NCBI GenBank assembly: GCA_946414395.1 | Contig: CAMKOE010000001.1 | Span: 186,001-250,000 of the forward strand | Direction of reading: 5' to 3' | DNA: 64,000 bases | Source: an uncultured Porphyromonadaceae bacterium | GTDB lineage: Bacteria > Bacteroidota > Bacteroidia > Bacteroidales > Muribaculaceae | Shown: in pieces, positions 7,216-17,304 of the stretch | How positions within the stretch are numbered: position 1 is the stretch's first letter | Layout of the letters: each line of letters starts with the position of its first letter | Made by a program: the position numbers and the translations under genes | Notes under the pieces: model-generated | Databases searched by the model: none | The model's input: the letters and a program-made list of their open reading frames with translations, nothing else | Told to the model about the DNA's origin: nothing

Positions 7216-10200
7216 ATGAAAACCAAATTCGTCTTGATCGCAGCAATGGCTGCTGCACTGACCAGTCAGGCCGACGAGGGGCGCCTGTTGCGCTTCCCTG
7301 GCACCAATGGCAGTGAAATCGCATTCAGTTATGCAGGCGACATCTACACTGTTCCCATCAGTGGAGGCACAGCCCGCAAACTCACTTCACACAAGGGCTA
7401 TGAGGCATTTGCACGCTTCTCGCCTGATGGACAGACTATCGCATTTACCGGCCAGTATGACGGCAACACCGAGGTGTACGTCATGCCTGCTGCCGGCGGT
7501 GAACCGCGCCGCATTACATTCACGGCCAGCAATCCCCGCGACGACTGGGGCGACCGCATGGGTCCCAACAACATCACCATGACCTGGACTCCCGATGGCC
7601 GCGGCGTCATCTACCGCAATCGCATCAGCGACAGTTTTGACGGCAAACTGTGGTGTGCCCCCATCGATGGCAGTATGCCCGGCCAGTTGCCGTTGCCCGA
7701 GGGTGGCTTCTGCAGTTACAATGCCGATGGCACCAAGTTGGCCTATAACCGTGTCTTCCGTGAGTTCCGCACGTGGAAGTACTACAAGGGTGGTATGGCC
7801 GACGACATCTGGATCTATGACACCCAGGCCAAGACGGTGACCAACATCACCAACAACATCGCTCAGGACATCGACCCGATGTGGATTGGCGACGAGATCT
7901 ACTTTATGAGCGACCGCGACAACCGCATGAACATCTTTGTGTATAACACCAAGAGCGGCACGACCCAAAAGGTCACCAACTTCACCGACTATGACGTGAA
8001 GTTTGCCAGTTGCGGCGGCGGCAAGATCGTGTTTGAGAATGGTGGTTACCTCTATGTGCTCGACCCGGTGACCAAGCGCAGCGAGAAAGTCACGGTCTAT
8101 CTCAACAGCGAGAACAACTTTGCCCGCGAGGAACAGCGCAAGGTGAAAGACAACCTCAATGGCGGCAGTCTCGCGCCCGACGGCAGCCGTCTGGCCATCA
8201 GTGCACGCGGCGAGGTCTTTGACGTGCCTGCCAAGCATGGCGTTACCCGCAACATCACCCATACACCGGGCGTTCACGAGCGCAACGCCTCGTGGAGTCC
8301 CGATGGCAAGAACATTGCCTACATCAGCGACCAGACTGGCGAGACCGAGTTGTGGATGCGCCCCGTCGGCAGTGACAAGGCCGTTCAGTTAACCCGTGAT
8401 AATGACACATACATCCGTGACTTTGAGTGGAGCCCCGACGGCAGCCAAATTGTCTATACCGACCGCAAGAACCGCATGATCCTGCTCAACGTCAAGACAT
8501 TGGCCAAGCAAACCCTCATGCAGGACGAGATGGGCGAAATTCCCACTCCCTCGTTCTCGCCCGACGGCAAGTGGCTCACCTACTATCGCCAGGGCCGCAA
8601 CGAGTACAGTATCGTTTATCTCTACAATATTGCCCAGCGCAAGGAGTACCCGGTTACCGACCGCTGGTATGACAGCAATTCCCCCGTGTTCAGCACCGAT
8701 GGCAAGTATCTGATTTTCGCCTCGGCCCGCGATTTCAATCCCATCTACAGCAGCATCGAGTGGAACTTTGCCTACCGTGACATGGAAGGCATCTACCTGG
8801 TGATGCTCTCCAAGGACACCCCCTCGCCCTTCCTCCCCCAGGATGACAAGGTGATGGCTGGTGGCGAGCAGTCCAAGGATGCTTCCAAGGATGCCCCTAA
8901 GGACAAGAAGGGTAAAGGCAAGGGCAAGGCCCAGGCCGATGCCAATGCTATCAGCATCGATATCGACGGCATTGCCGACCGTATCGTCAAGGTACCCATC
9001 GGTACGGGTAGTTACGGCAACTTTGTGTGCGACGGTTCCCACCTGTGGTACAGCGGCCGCGGCAGTGTGCGTGTGTTTGACTTCGCCGAGCAGAAGGACG
9101 AACTCGTTGCCGAACGTGCCTTCATGATACCCTCGGCCGACAAGAAGATGGCCGCCTTTGTCAAGGGAGAGGACATCTACATCGCACCACTGGCGCCCCG
9201 CAAAGCCGAACTTAGCGACAAGGTAAACCTCGATGACATGATTGCCACGGTCAACTATGACCAGGAGTGGAAGCAGATCTTCAACGAGGCCTGGCGTGCC
9301 TATCGTGACGGCTTCTACCTCGAGAATATGCACGGCGTTGACTGGCAGGCGATGCACGACAAGTATTCGGCCCTGCTGCCCTATGTCAAGAACCGTCTTG
9401 ACTTGACCTACGTCATTGGTGGCATGATTGGTGAGTTGGCCGTCGGACACGCCTATGTTGACGGTGGTGACCACATCAAGGCCGATGAGCATAACATCGG
9501 TATGCTTGGAGCCGAATTGCAGCAGATTGCCGAAGGATACAAAATCACTAAGATCCTGCGCGGTGCTCCCGATCGCGAGTCACTGCGTTCGCCCCTGCTG
9601 GAGCCCGGCATGAATGTCAAGGTGGGTGATGTCATCACTGCAGTGGATGGTGTGAGCACCGCTGGTGTGGCTAACATCTATACCCTGCTGCGCGACAAGG
9701 CTGATGTCATGACCGAACTGACCCTGGGCGATGGCCGCAAGGTGGTGGTCAAGCCCATCCAGGACGAGTATCCCCTGTACCACAACGAGTGGGTACAGCA
9801 CAACATCGACTACGTGAGCGAGAAGACCGGTGGCCGTGTGGGCTATGTCTATATTCCCGATATGGGTCCCGAGGGCCTGCGTGAGTTCTCGCGCTACTTC
9901 TTTGCGCAGACCGACAAGGAGGCCCTCATCATTGACGACCGTGGCAACGGCGGCGGCAACATCTCTCCAATGGTCATCGAGCGCCTGCTGCGTCAGCCTT
10001 ACCGACTGACCATGTACCGTGGCAGCAATTACAACGGTACCACGCCCGAGCGCACACTCGTCGGCCCCAAGGTGCTGCTTGTGAACAAGTACAGTGCCAG
10101 TGACGGTGACCTGTTCCCATGGTCTTTCAAGGAGAACAAGATTGGCCCCGTGATCGGTACCCGCTCGTGGGGTGGCATCGTGGGCATCAGCGGCTCGCTG

Positions 10201-10449
10201 CCCTACATGGACGGTACCGACATCCGTGTGCCCTTCTTCACCAACTATGACACCCGCGGCAACTGGATCGTTGAGAACCATGGTGTGGATCCCGACATCC
10301 TCATCGACAATGACCCTGTACTCGAGTACCAGGGTATCGACCAGCAACTTGACAAAGCCATCGAGGTCATCCTTGAGCAACTCAAGGACCGCAAGCCCAT
10401 GCCCGGCACGCCTGCACCCCGTACCCTCAAGGACCTGGGCGTGAACTAA
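7216..10449 (+). CDS. tricorn-type S41 protease, exported
   Basis: From the ATG at 7216 this is 1077 residues, close to archaeal tricorn (1071). An upstream in-frame ATG at 7144 would add 24 residues before what looks like a signal peptide (MKTKFVLIAAMAAAL, cleavage near SQA), so 7216 is preferred. Repeated SPDG-type blades (FSPDGQTIAF, WSPDGKNIAY, FSPDGKWLTY) form the N-terminal beta-propellers. A low-complexity Lys/Ala linker (about 556-575) precedes the core domain, followed by a PDZ-like segment and the S41 catalytic part. H745 (GHAYV), S962-D963 (SASDGD) and E1020 (VENHG) sit within a few residues of tricorn H746, S965-D966 and E1023. It probably degrades oligopeptides in the periplasm. 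Tricorn's S745 is replaced by Gly. Confidence 0.9.
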   Translation: MKTKFVLIAAMAAALTSQADEGRLLRFPGTNGSEIAFSYAGDIYTVPISGGTARKLTSHKGYEAFARFSPDGQTIAFTGQYDGNTEVYVMPAAGGEPRRITFTASNPRDDWGDRMGPNNITMTWTPDGRGVIYRNRISDSFDGKLWCAPIDGSMPGQLPLPEGGFCSYNADGTKLAYNRVFREFRTWKYYKGGMADDIWIYDTQAKTVTNITNNIAQDIDPMWIGDEIYFMSDRDNRMNIFVYNTKSGTTQKVTNFTDYDVKFASCGGGKIVFENGGYLYVLDPVTKRSEKVTVYLNSENNFAREEQRKVKDNLNGGSLAPDGSRLAISARGEVFDVPAKHGVTRNITHTPGVHERNASWSPDGKNIAYISDQTGETELWMRPVGSDKAVQLTRDNDTYIRDFEWSPDGSQIVYTDRKNRMILLNVKTLAKQTLMQDEMGEIPTPSFSPDGKWLTYYRQGRNEYSIVYLYNIAQRKEYPVTDRWYDSNSPVFSTDGKYLIFASARDFNPIYSSIEWNFAYRDMEGIYLVMLSKDTPSPFLPQDDKVMAGGEQSKDASKDAPKDKKGKGKGKAQADANAISIDIDGIADRIVKVPIGTGSYGNFVCDGSHLWYSGRGSVRVFDFAEQKDELVAERAFMIPSADKKMAAFVKGEDIYIAPLAPRKAELSDKVNLDDMIATVNYDQEWKQIFNEAWRAYRDGFYLENMHGVDWQAMHDKYSALLPYVKNRLDLTYVIGGMIGELAVGHAYVDGGDHIKADEHNIGMLGAELQQIAEGYKITKILRGAPDRESLRSPLLEPGMNVKVGDVITAVDGVSTAGVANIYTLLRDKADVMTELTLGDGRKVVVKPIQDEYPLYHNEWVQHNIDYVSEKTGGRVGYVYIPDMGPEGLREFSRYFFAQTDKEALIIDDRGNGGGNISPMVIERLLRQPYRLTMYRGSNYNGTTPERTLVGPKVLLVNKYSASDGDLFPWSFKENKIGPVIGTRSWGGIVGISGSLPYMDGTDIRVPFFTNYDTRGNWIVENHGVDPDILIDNDPVLEYQGIDQQLDKAIEVILEQLKDRKPMPGTPAPRTLKDLGVN

Positions 10450-10485
10450 CCATCACCAGAACCGAGGCTTTAGGCCCGTATTATC

Positions 10486-10530
10486 AATTGGCATTCGCAC
10501 TCCTGTTTATCTCGAGTGCGGATGCCAATT
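10486..10530 (+). terminator. hairpin after tricorn gene
   Basis: A 17-bp stem with one G-T pair (10486-10502 with 10514-10530) and an 11-nt loop. The stretch after it is only moderately T-rich. Confidence 0.65.
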
Positions 10531-10637
10531 CTAATTCCTGATTGTCCATCCGTGTCAGATCCTCAATTATAGCGGCAAAAATGGTTAATGTATTTAAAAT
10601 GTGACACTGCGGTTATTGCTGGAAAAGAAATTTGCAG

Positions 10638-10645
10638 TATCTTCG
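10638..10645 (+). promoter_or_regulatory. -7-like box (TATCTTCG) for dxr
   Basis: One mismatch from TAnnTTTG. It ends 9 nt before the ATG at 10655, which rules out starts upstream of it, such as 10601. Confidence 0.45.
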
Positions 10646-10654
10646 CAGTTTGTA

Positions 10655-11845
10655 ATGGAAACAATGACACAACTCAACAAGCGCAATATCGCTGTGCTGG
10701 GCAGCACTGGCTCGATTGGCCGGCAGACACTTGATATCATCGCCGAATATCCTGGCCGCTTTCATGCCTGGCTGCTCGTTGCACGCAGTAGTGCCGACCT
10801 GCTGATTCAGCAAGCCCGTCAGTACCGTCCCCACATGGTCATCATCGCCGATGAGCAGTACTATGACTATGTGAGAGAGGCGTTGAGCGATACCGATATT
10901 GAAGTAGCAACAGGCAGCAGTGCCATTGCCGAGGCCGTAACCATGCCCGAGGTCGATACCGTGGTGACCGCCATGGTGGGCTACAGCGGGCTTGAATCGA
11001 CAATCGCCGCTATCAAGGCTGGCAAGCGCATCGCCCTGGCCAATAAGGAGACGCTGGTCGTTGCGGGCGAACTCATCAACCGCCTGCTGGAGCAGTCGCC
11101 GGGTAGCGTTCTCTATCCTGTTGACAGTGAGCATGGAGCCTTTTACCAGTGTCTGGTCGGTGAGCGCATGCAAGATGTGGAACGGTTGCTGCTGACGGCA
11201 TCGGGAGGTCCCTTCCGCACCATGCCTCAAGAGCGGCTCAATACCGTAACGGCTGCCGATGCCTTGAAGCATCCCAACTGGTCGATGGGCGCTAAAATCA
11301 CTATCGACTCGGCCACGATGATGAACAAGGGTTTTGAGATGATCGAGGCCCGCTGGCTCTTTGGCATCGAGCCGCAGGACATTGAAATCGTGGTGCATCC
11401 CCAGTCAATCATTCACTCGATGGTGGCATTCAAGGACGGGTCGGTCAAGGCCCAACTGGGACTGCCCGACATGCATCTGCCCATCCGATATGCCCTGGGC
11501 CTGCCCGAGGGACGCCTGGCGAGTGACTGCCGCAAGATGACCATCGAGGACATGGCGTGCTTGACGATGGAGAGACCCGATTATGACAAATTCCCGCTGC
11601 TGCGCACTGCGTATGCCGCCGCACACACGGGCGGAACCGCCCCCTGTGTGATGAACGCCGCTAACGAGATTGCCGTGGCCGCCTTCCTGCAAGACAGAAT
11701 CAAGTTTACTGACATCTATAGCATTATTGACCAGACGATGGAAAATGCCGCTCACATCGAGCAACCCGGCTATGAAGACTATGTGGCAAGCAATGCCGCC
11801 GCGCGCGAGTATGCAACCCGTCTAGCCGACAAGATTTCCCGTTAA
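10655..11845 (+). CDS. dxr: 1-deoxy-D-xylulose 5-phosphate reductoisomerase
   Basis: Converts DXP to 2-C-methyl-D-erythritol 4-phosphate with NADPH, the committed step of the MEP isoprenoid pathway; cytoplasmic. At 396 residues from 10655 it matches the family length (about 398 in E. coli). Visible motifs are the NADPH loop GSTGSIG, LANKETLV, the metal-binding PVDSEHGAF, TASGGPFR, the flexible-loop region HPNWSMG, IDSATMMNKG and HPQSIIHSMV. The frame is open up to 10601, but that start lies before the predicted promoter; 10655 (METMTQLN) or 10664 (MTQLNKRN) are the realistic choices. rseP follows after 35 bp and an RlmI-like gene after that, so the three are probably one operon. Synteny of dxr with rseP is common across bacteria. 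Confidence 0.97.
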   Translation: METMTQLNKRNIAVLGSTGSIGRQTLDIIAEYPGRFHAWLLVARSSADLLIQQARQYRPHMVIIADEQYYDYVREALSDTDIEVATGSSAIAEAVTMPEVDTVVTAMVGYSGLESTIAAIKAGKRIALANKETLVVAGELINRLLEQSPGSVLYPVDSEHGAFYQCLVGERMQDVERLLLTASGGPFRTMPQERLNTVTAADALKHPNWSMGAKITIDSATMMNKGFEMIEARWLFGIEPQDIEIVVHPQSIIHSMVAFKDGSVKAQLGLPDMHLPIRYALGLPEGRLASDCRKMTIEDMACLTMERPDYDKFPLLRTAYAAAHTGGTAPCVMNAANEIAVAAFLQDRIKFTDIYSIIDQTMENAAHIEQPGYEDYVASNAAAREYATRLADKISR

Positions 11846-11880
11846 GAAAAAAATCAATTTATAATAACTTATCAACATTA

Positions 11881-13320
11881 ATGGACTTTTCATTCCTGAC
11901 GACCTCATCCTTCTGGATTAAAACCGCCGAACTGATACTGGCACTGAGCATTCTGGTAGCATTTCACGAGTTCGGCCATTACTCGTTCGCACGCTTGTTT
12001 GGCGTGTGGGTAGAGAAATTCTATATGTTCTTCAATTACAAGTTCACCCTTGTCAAGTGGAAACCAGGCAAATATGTCAAGTGGTTCTCGACAGGCAAGG
12101 AGATGGCAGTCATGGAGGAGAGTGACCCTAACGAGAACAAGGACTCATGGCGCGCCACCGAGTATGGCATAGGCTGGATACCACTGGGCGGTTACTGCTC
12201 TATTGCCGGTATGATCGATGAGTCGATGAATACCGAGGCCATGAAACAGCCTGCCAAGCCGTGGGAATTCCGCAGCAAGGCCGCATGGAAGCGCCTGCTC
12301 ATCATGCTGGGCGGTGTGCTGTTCAACTTCCTGCTGGCCATTATCATCTACTCGGGCATCGTCTATAGCCAGGGTGAGCAATACATCAAGTTTGTTGACG
12401 CGACCGAGGGAATGAACTATAGCGAGGTGGCCCACAAGGCGGGCTTCCAGGATGGTGACATTCCCTTGATGGCCGATGGACAGGCGCTACTGACGATGAG
12501 TCCCGAGGACATGCAGGCGATACTCACAGCCAAGCAGGTCACTGTGCTGCGCAACCACAAGGATACAGTCCCCATCAACCTGCCCAAGGATTTCATCTTC
12601 CAGGCCAATGATGAGGCCCAGGACGGTGGCAAGCCCTTCATGGACTACCGCTGGCCAGTGGTCGTCTCGCAGACGCTGCTCAACCAGGGTGCTGAGAAGG
12701 CTGGCTTGAAAGAGGGTGACCGCATGGTGGCTGTCGCAGGTGTTCCCACCCCCGACTATATCCTGTTCACCGAGGAGTTGGCCAAGCACAAGAATCAGGA
12801 CATCTCGCTGGAAATCATGCGCGATGGCAAGGTCATGACAACCAGTGGGGTTCATGTCGACGGCGATGGTCTCATCGGCATCCTGCTCACCGAGCCCATC
12901 AAGATATTCAAGCCCACTATCATCCATTACAACCTGTTGCAATCGATTCCACGCGGCATCGAGATGGGCTGGGACAAGATGGTGAACTACGTCAAGCAAC
13001 TCAAACTCATCTTCACCCCTCAGGGTGCTAAGAGCGTAGGCAGTTTTGGCGCTATCGGCAGTATTTTCCCGCCCACGTGGGACTGGGTAAACTTCTGGAA
13101 CATCACCGCATTTATCTCCATCATCCTGGCAGTGATGAACGTGCTCCCCATCCCCATTCTGGATGGCGGTCACGTGCTGTTCCTTCTCTATGAGATGATT
13201 ACCGGACGCCAGCCCAGCGAGAAATTCCAAGAAGTCTCAATGAAAATCGGTATGGCCTTCATCATCGCATTGATGGCACTGGCTATCGGTAACGACATCT
13301 TCAGGTTTATCATTAAATAG
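11881..13320 (+). CDS. rseP: site-2 intramembrane metalloprotease RseP
   Basis: A 479-residue M50-family zinc metalloprotease of the inner membrane. The first membrane segment carries HEFGH (H29, E30, H33); the C-terminal membrane segment carries the second zinc motif in LPIPILDGGH. Between them are a further membrane helix (LLIMLGGVLFNFLLAIII) and periplasmic PDZ-like domains, of which EKAGLKEGDRMVAV is the clearest. It cleaves membrane-anchored regulators such as anti-sigma factors after a site-1 cut, and may clear remnant signal peptides. The loop between the first and second membrane segments is longer than in E. coli, which may explain the extra 30 residues. It lies 35 bp after dxr and 10 bp before the methyltransferase gene. 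Confidence 0.95.
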   Translation: MDFSFLTTSSFWIKTAELILALSILVAFHEFGHYSFARLFGVWVEKFYMFFNYKFTLVKWKPGKYVKWFSTGKEMAVMEESDPNENKDSWRATEYGIGWIPLGGYCSIAGMIDESMNTEAMKQPAKPWEFRSKAAWKRLLIMLGGVLFNFLLAIIIYSGIVYSQGEQYIKFVDATEGMNYSEVAHKAGFQDGDIPLMADGQALLTMSPEDMQAILTAKQVTVLRNHKDTVPINLPKDFIFQANDEAQDGGKPFMDYRWPVVVSQTLLNQGAEKAGLKEGDRMVAVAGVPTPDYILFTEELAKHKNQDISLEIMRDGKVMTTSGVHVDGDGLIGILLTEPIKIFKPTIIHYNLLQSIPRGIEMGWDKMVNYVKQLKLIFTPQGAKSVGSFGAIGSIFPPTWDWVNFWNITAFISIILAVMNVLPIPILDGGHVLFLLYEMITGRQPSEKFQEVSMKIGMAFIIALMALAIGNDIFRFIIK

Positions 13321-13330
13321 ACTTTTCACA

Positions 13331-14512
13331 ATGATTTACAAGAAAGTAACGCTCAAGCGCGGCAAGGAAGAATCGCTCCAGAGATTCCATCCCTGGGTAT
13401 TCTCGGGCGCTATCGCCACAGCCGACGATACCATCGAGGAAGGTGACCTGGTGACAGTATATGCCCATGACGGCACACTCATCGGCAACGGGCACAGCCA
13501 GATAGGCAGTATCGCCGTGAGGATGCTCACATTTGACGACACGACCATCGACGAGGCCTTCTATGAGCAACGGCTCAGGGAAGCCTACCAGATGAGACAA
13601 GCCCTGGGACTGCAGCGCGAGGACAATAACGCCTTTCGACTCGTTCATGGCGAAGGCGACTTCCTGCCTGGACTGGTCGTGGACATCTACGGCCCCACTG
13701 CCGTCATGCAGGCCCACTCGCCGGGTATGCACTTTGCCCGCAACGCTATTGCCAATGCCTTGACTCGCCTGCCTGGTGTCAACAACGTCTATTATAAGAG
13801 CGAGACCACCCTACCCTATAAGGCCCACCTGGATCCCGTCAACGATTACATCGTCGGCAAGATGGAAACTGACGAAGCCCTGGAAAACGGGCTCCGATTC
13901 CATGTGGACTGGCTCAAGGGGCAAAAGACGGGCTTCTTTGTTGACCAGCGCGAGAACCGCAGCCTGCTCGAGCATTACAGCAAGGGACGCAAGGTGCTCA
14001 ACATGTTCTGCTACACGGGGGGATTTTCGGTATATGCCCTCAGAGGCGGCGCCCAGATGGTTCACTCGGTGGACAGTTCGGCCAAGGCCGTGCGCTTGAC
14101 GGATGATAATGTAGCGCTCAATTTCCCGCCCGAGGATGGACGGCACAAGTCATTTGCCGAGGACGCCTTCAAGTTTCTCGATAACATGGAGGAAAATGCC
14201 TATGACCTGATTATCCTTGACCCGCCCGCGTTTGCCAAGCACAAGAGTGCCCTGCGCAATGCATTGGTGGGATATCGCCGCCTGAACGCCAAAGCGCTGG
14301 AGAAAATCGCGCCGGGAAGCATCCTGTTCACGTTCTCCTGCTCCCAGGCTGTCAACAAGGAACAATTCCGGCTGGCGGTATTCAGCGCAGCGGCACAGGC
14401 CAAGCGCAAGGTGCGCATCCTGCATCAACTCACCCAACCGGCAGATCATCCCATCAACATCTACCATCCAGAGGGTGAATACCTGAAGGGGCTGGTGCTG
14501 TATGTGGAATGA
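13331..14512 (+). CDS. rlmI: RlmI-like class I rRNA methyltransferase
   Basis: A 393-residue protein with the RlmI/YccW layout: an N-terminal PUA-like domain (about 1-75, HPWVFSGAIATA), a central domain, and a Rossmann methyltransferase domain from about 195 with FVDQREN, the SAM loop NMFCYTGGFS and the catalytic-region motif LDPPAFAKHKSAL. In E. coli the homologue makes m5C1962 in 23S rRNA (396 residues). The exact target here is inferred from overall similarity; other members of COG1092 have related RNA targets. A cysteine suitable for m5C chemistry is present in TFSCSQAV. It is probably cotranscribed with dxr and rseP. Confidence 0.85.
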   Translation: MIYKKVTLKRGKEESLQRFHPWVFSGAIATADDTIEEGDLVTVYAHDGTLIGNGHSQIGSIAVRMLTFDDTTIDEAFYEQRLREAYQMRQALGLQREDNNAFRLVHGEGDFLPGLVVDIYGPTAVMQAHSPGMHFARNAIANALTRLPGVNNVYYKSETTLPYKAHLDPVNDYIVGKMETDEALENGLRFHVDWLKGQKTGFFVDQRENRSLLEHYSKGRKVLNMFCYTGGFSVYALRGGAQMVHSVDSSAKAVRLTDDNVALNFPPEDGRHKSFAEDAFKFLDNMEENAYDLIILDPPAFAKHKSALRNALVGYRRLNAKALEKIAPGSILFTFSCSQAVNKEQFRLAVFSAAAQAKRKVRILHQLTQPADHPINIYHPEGEYLKGLVLYVE

Positions 14513-14584
14513 TTTTCCACTGGGTCGCAAACAATCAACCAACAAGATTCAAATTATCAATTTAAACTAATAAATCTCAAGACA

Positions 14585-15025
14585 ATGAAGAAATTTATGA
14601 TGATGATTGCCGTTGTGGCACTGATGGCCACGACTGCATGCAACGAGAAGCCTGCCAAGAACGTCGAGGGCGCCAATGCCGAGACCGAGCAGGTTGATGG
14701 TCAGCAGAATGATACCACCAGCAAGCCTCGAGTGGGCGTCGAGAAGGCAGCACCCACCCAGGATGGCAAGGACCACACCGTGGCCGAGTTTGATACCAAG
14801 GAATACCAGATTAAACTCGAGAATCTTGCCGACGGCACCTACCGCCTTACCATGAACGGCAAGAACGGCAAGGCCAATCAAGTAGTAGAGACCAAGCAGT
14901 GTGTGCTGCAAGAAGGCAACTACCTGATGAAAACCGACGACGGGAAAATCTACATCATCAAGACTGACGGCAAGACTGGCGAACTCACTGTCATGGACAA
15001 GAGTGACATCAAGAAATACCAGTGA
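14585..15025 (+). CDS. small predicted lipoprotein of unknown function
   Basis: A 146-residue protein with an N-terminal hydrophobic segment and lipobox ATTAC (Cys near residue 19), a low-complexity polar stretch (about 20-60, rich in E, Q, N and T), then a compact beta-rich domain with repeating short strands (VAEFDTKEYQIKL, YRLTMNGKNG, YLMKTDDGKIYIIKTDG). I do not recognise a family. It lies 72 bp after the rlmI-like gene and 125 bp before the DPP III gene, both on the same strand; no clear promoter or terminator separates them. Confidence 0.75.
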   Translation: MKKFMMMIAVVALMATTACNEKPAKNVEGANAETEQVDGQQNDTTSKPRVGVEKAAPTQDGKDHTVAEFDTKEYQIKLENLADGTYRLTMNGKNGKANQVVETKQCVLQEGNYLMKTDDGKIYIIKTDGKTGELTVMDKSDIKKYQ

Positions 15026-15150
15026 TTGCTGAATTGTGAGAAACGGATTGAAAAAAAGTCCTTGCCGGCAGTATGGGCCCACGCCGGGTGCTCGGTGAAG
15101 ACAAATTCCCAGAACTGTAATATCCAATAACATATCTTAAACACGTTTTT

Positions 15151-17148
15151 ATGAAGAAATTGATTCTTGCCGTCGCAGTGACGGCTCTAGCAACAACCGC
15201 TATGGCACAAAACAACGACTTTGACTACACGGTTGACCGTTTTGCCGACATTGAGGTACTACGTTACCAGGTGCCCGGCTTTGAGGAACTCTCACTCCAG
15301 CAGAAGGAGTTAGTCTATTACCTCACCGAGGCTGCGCTCAATGGCCGTGACATCCTCTTTGACCAGAACTGTAAGTATAACTTGATGGTTCGCCAGACCC
15401 TTGAGGAAATTTACCGTAACTATCGTGGCAGCAAGACCGACAAGGACTATATCGCCTTTGAGAAGTACTTGAAACAGGTGTGGTTCGGCAACGGCATCCA
15501 TCACCACTACTCGATGGATAAATTCATTCCTGAATTCTCCAAAGACTTCTTTGACAAGCAGTTCGCTGCCCTTCCCGGTGCCAAAAAGCGTGCCGACGAG
15601 AAGAAAGTGCTTGACCGCGTCATCTTTGACCCCTCATTTATGGCCAAGCGCGTTAACCAGGCTGATGGCGAGGACCTGATCCTGACTTCGGCCTGCAACA
15701 TGTATGAGGGCGTGACCCAGAAGGAAGTAGAAGATTTCTACAACAACCTTAAGGACACGACCGACCTCACGCCCATCTCATGGGGCTTGAACTGCAAGGT
15801 CGTGAAGCGCAACGGCAAGATTGTCGAGGAGCCTTACAAGGTGGGCGGCCTCTACAGCAAAGCCATCGAGAAGATTGTTTATTGGCTCCAGAAGGCCGCT
15901 ACCGTTGCCGAGAATGAGGGCCAGCGCGCCTATATCAACGAGTTGATCAAATTCTACCAGACCGGTTCGTTGAAGACCTTTGACGACTACAGCATCATGT
16001 GGGCCGAGGAGACCCAGAGCGATGTGGACTTCATCAACGGCTTCATCGAGAGTTATGGTGACCCCCTGGGCATGACAGGTTCATGGGAAGGCATGGTCAA
16101 CTTCAAGGACAAAGCCGCTTCACGCCGCTCTAAACTCATCAGTGAGAATGCCCAGTACTTTGAGAGCAACTCACCTGTTGACAACCGCTTCAAGAAGAAA
16201 AATGTCAAGGGCGTGAGCGCCAAGGTCATCACCGCCGCTATCCTGGCAGGTGACAGTTATCCCTCAACCCCCATCGGCATCAACCTGCCCAACAGCAACT
16301 GGATCCGTGCAGCCCATGGTTCCAAGTCGGTATCAATCGACAATATCACTGATGCCTATAACAAGGTGGCTGCCGGTACCGGATTCAACGAGGAGTTTGC
16401 CTACAGCAATGTCGAGGTGGAACTCATGAAGAAGTATCTCGACCTGGCCGATGCCTTGCACACCGACCTCCACGAGTGCCTGGGTCACGCTTCGGGTCAA
16501 CTGCTTCCCGGTGTTGACCAGGACGCCCTCAAGGCCTATGGCTCATCTCTTGAGGAAGGCCGTGCCGACCTGTTCGCCCTGTATTATCTCGCTGATCCCA
16601 AACTCGTTGAACTGGGAATCTTCCCCAACATGGACACCTACAAGGCCGAGTACTACAAGTACATCATGAACGGCCTGATGACCCAGTTGACCCGCATCGT
16701 GCCGGGCAAGGACATCGAGGAAGCACACATGCGCAACCGCAAGTTTATCAGTGAGTGGTGCTACCAGCATGGCAAGAAGGACAACGTCATCGAGTATGTG
16801 AAGCGCGATGGCAAGACCTACGTCCGCATTAACGACTACGAGAAACTGCGTGGCCTGTTTGCCCAGTTGCTCGCCGAGGTTCAGCGCATCAAGAGTGAAG
16901 GTGACTACGAGGCTGGACGCCAGTTGGTCGAGACCTACGGTGTGAAGGTTGATCCCGCCATCCACAAGGAAGTGCTCGCCCGTTATGAGGGTCTGAATAT
17001 CGCTCCTTACAAGGGATTTGTCAACCCCATCTATACTCCGGTCTATGACAAGAACGGCAAGATTACCGACATCAAGATCTCTTACACCGAGAACTACATT
17101 GACCAGATGTTGCGCTACGGCCAGGACTATTCACCCCTGACCCGTTAA
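15151..17148 (+). CDS. dipeptidyl-peptidase III (M49), exported
   Basis: A 665-residue zinc dipeptidyl-peptidase III homologue with a cleavable signal peptide (MKKLILAVAVTALATTAMAQ). Catalytic motifs are HECLGH at 441-446 and EEGRAD at 468-473, the bacteroidal versions of HELLGH and EECRAD; H441, H446 and E469 would bind zinc and E442 acts as the general base. DPP III releases dipeptides from the N-terminus of oligopeptides. The signal peptide puts it in the periplasm, where with the exported tricorn-type protease (7216-10449) it could take part in peptide use. The M49 assignment is secure; the oligopeptide size range is inferred. Confidence 0.95.
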   Translation: MKKLILAVAVTALATTAMAQNNDFDYTVDRFADIEVLRYQVPGFEELSLQQKELVYYLTEAALNGRDILFDQNCKYNLMVRQTLEEIYRNYRGSKTDKDYIAFEKYLKQVWFGNGIHHHYSMDKFIPEFSKDFFDKQFAALPGAKKRADEKKVLDRVIFDPSFMAKRVNQADGEDLILTSACNMYEGVTQKEVEDFYNNLKDTTDLTPISWGLNCKVVKRNGKIVEEPYKVGGLYSKAIEKIVYWLQKAATVAENEGQRAYINELIKFYQTGSLKTFDDYSIMWAEETQSDVDFINGFIESYGDPLGMTGSWEGMVNFKDKAASRRSKLISENAQYFESNSPVDNRFKKKNVKGVSAKVITAAILAGDSYPSTPIGINLPNSNWIRAAHGSKSVSIDNITDAYNKVAAGTGFNEEFAYSNVEVELMKKYLDLADALHTDLHECLGHASGQLLPGVDQDALKAYGSSLEEGRADLFALYYLADPKLVELGIFPNMDTYKAEYYKYIMNGLMTQLTRIVPGKDIEEAHMRNRKFISEWCYQHGKKDNVIEYVKRDGKTYVRINDYEKLRGLFAQLLAEVQRIKSEGDYEAGRQLVETYGVKVDPAIHKEVLARYEGLNIAPYKGFVNPIYTPVYDKNGKITDIKISYTENYIDQMLRYGQDYSPLTR

Positions 17149-17176
17149 TCCAGGTTGAGGTAATAATACTTATTCA

Positions 17177-17215
17177 CGAGGAGGCTGCCAGTGAACCAGA
17201 ACGGCAGTCTCCTCG
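17177..17215 (+). terminator. hairpin after DPP III gene
   Basis: A 13-bp stem with one G-T pair (17177-17189 with 17203-17215), 13-nt loop, followed by TCTTGTGTG. It starts 28 nt after the stop codon. Confidence 0.65.
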
Positions 17216-17267
17216 TCTTGTGTGTCACATAATCTTGAAGCAGTGTCTTTCTTTGGATATTTTTCAT

Positions 17268-17275
17268 TACTTTTG
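17268..17275 (+). promoter_or_regulatory. -7 box (TACTTTTG) for GH20 gene
   Basis: Exact TAnnTTTG match, with transcription predicted to start near 17279. No TTTG at the ideal spacing. Confidence 0.55.
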
Positions 17276-17304
17276 CGACAACGTAATATCAAAATGTGAC
17301 AAGA

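Noticed and set aside
7387-10380. Several long minus-strand frames opposite the tricorn-type gene
   Set aside because: Antisense shadows with no motifs; the sense frame has intact propeller, PDZ and catalytic features.
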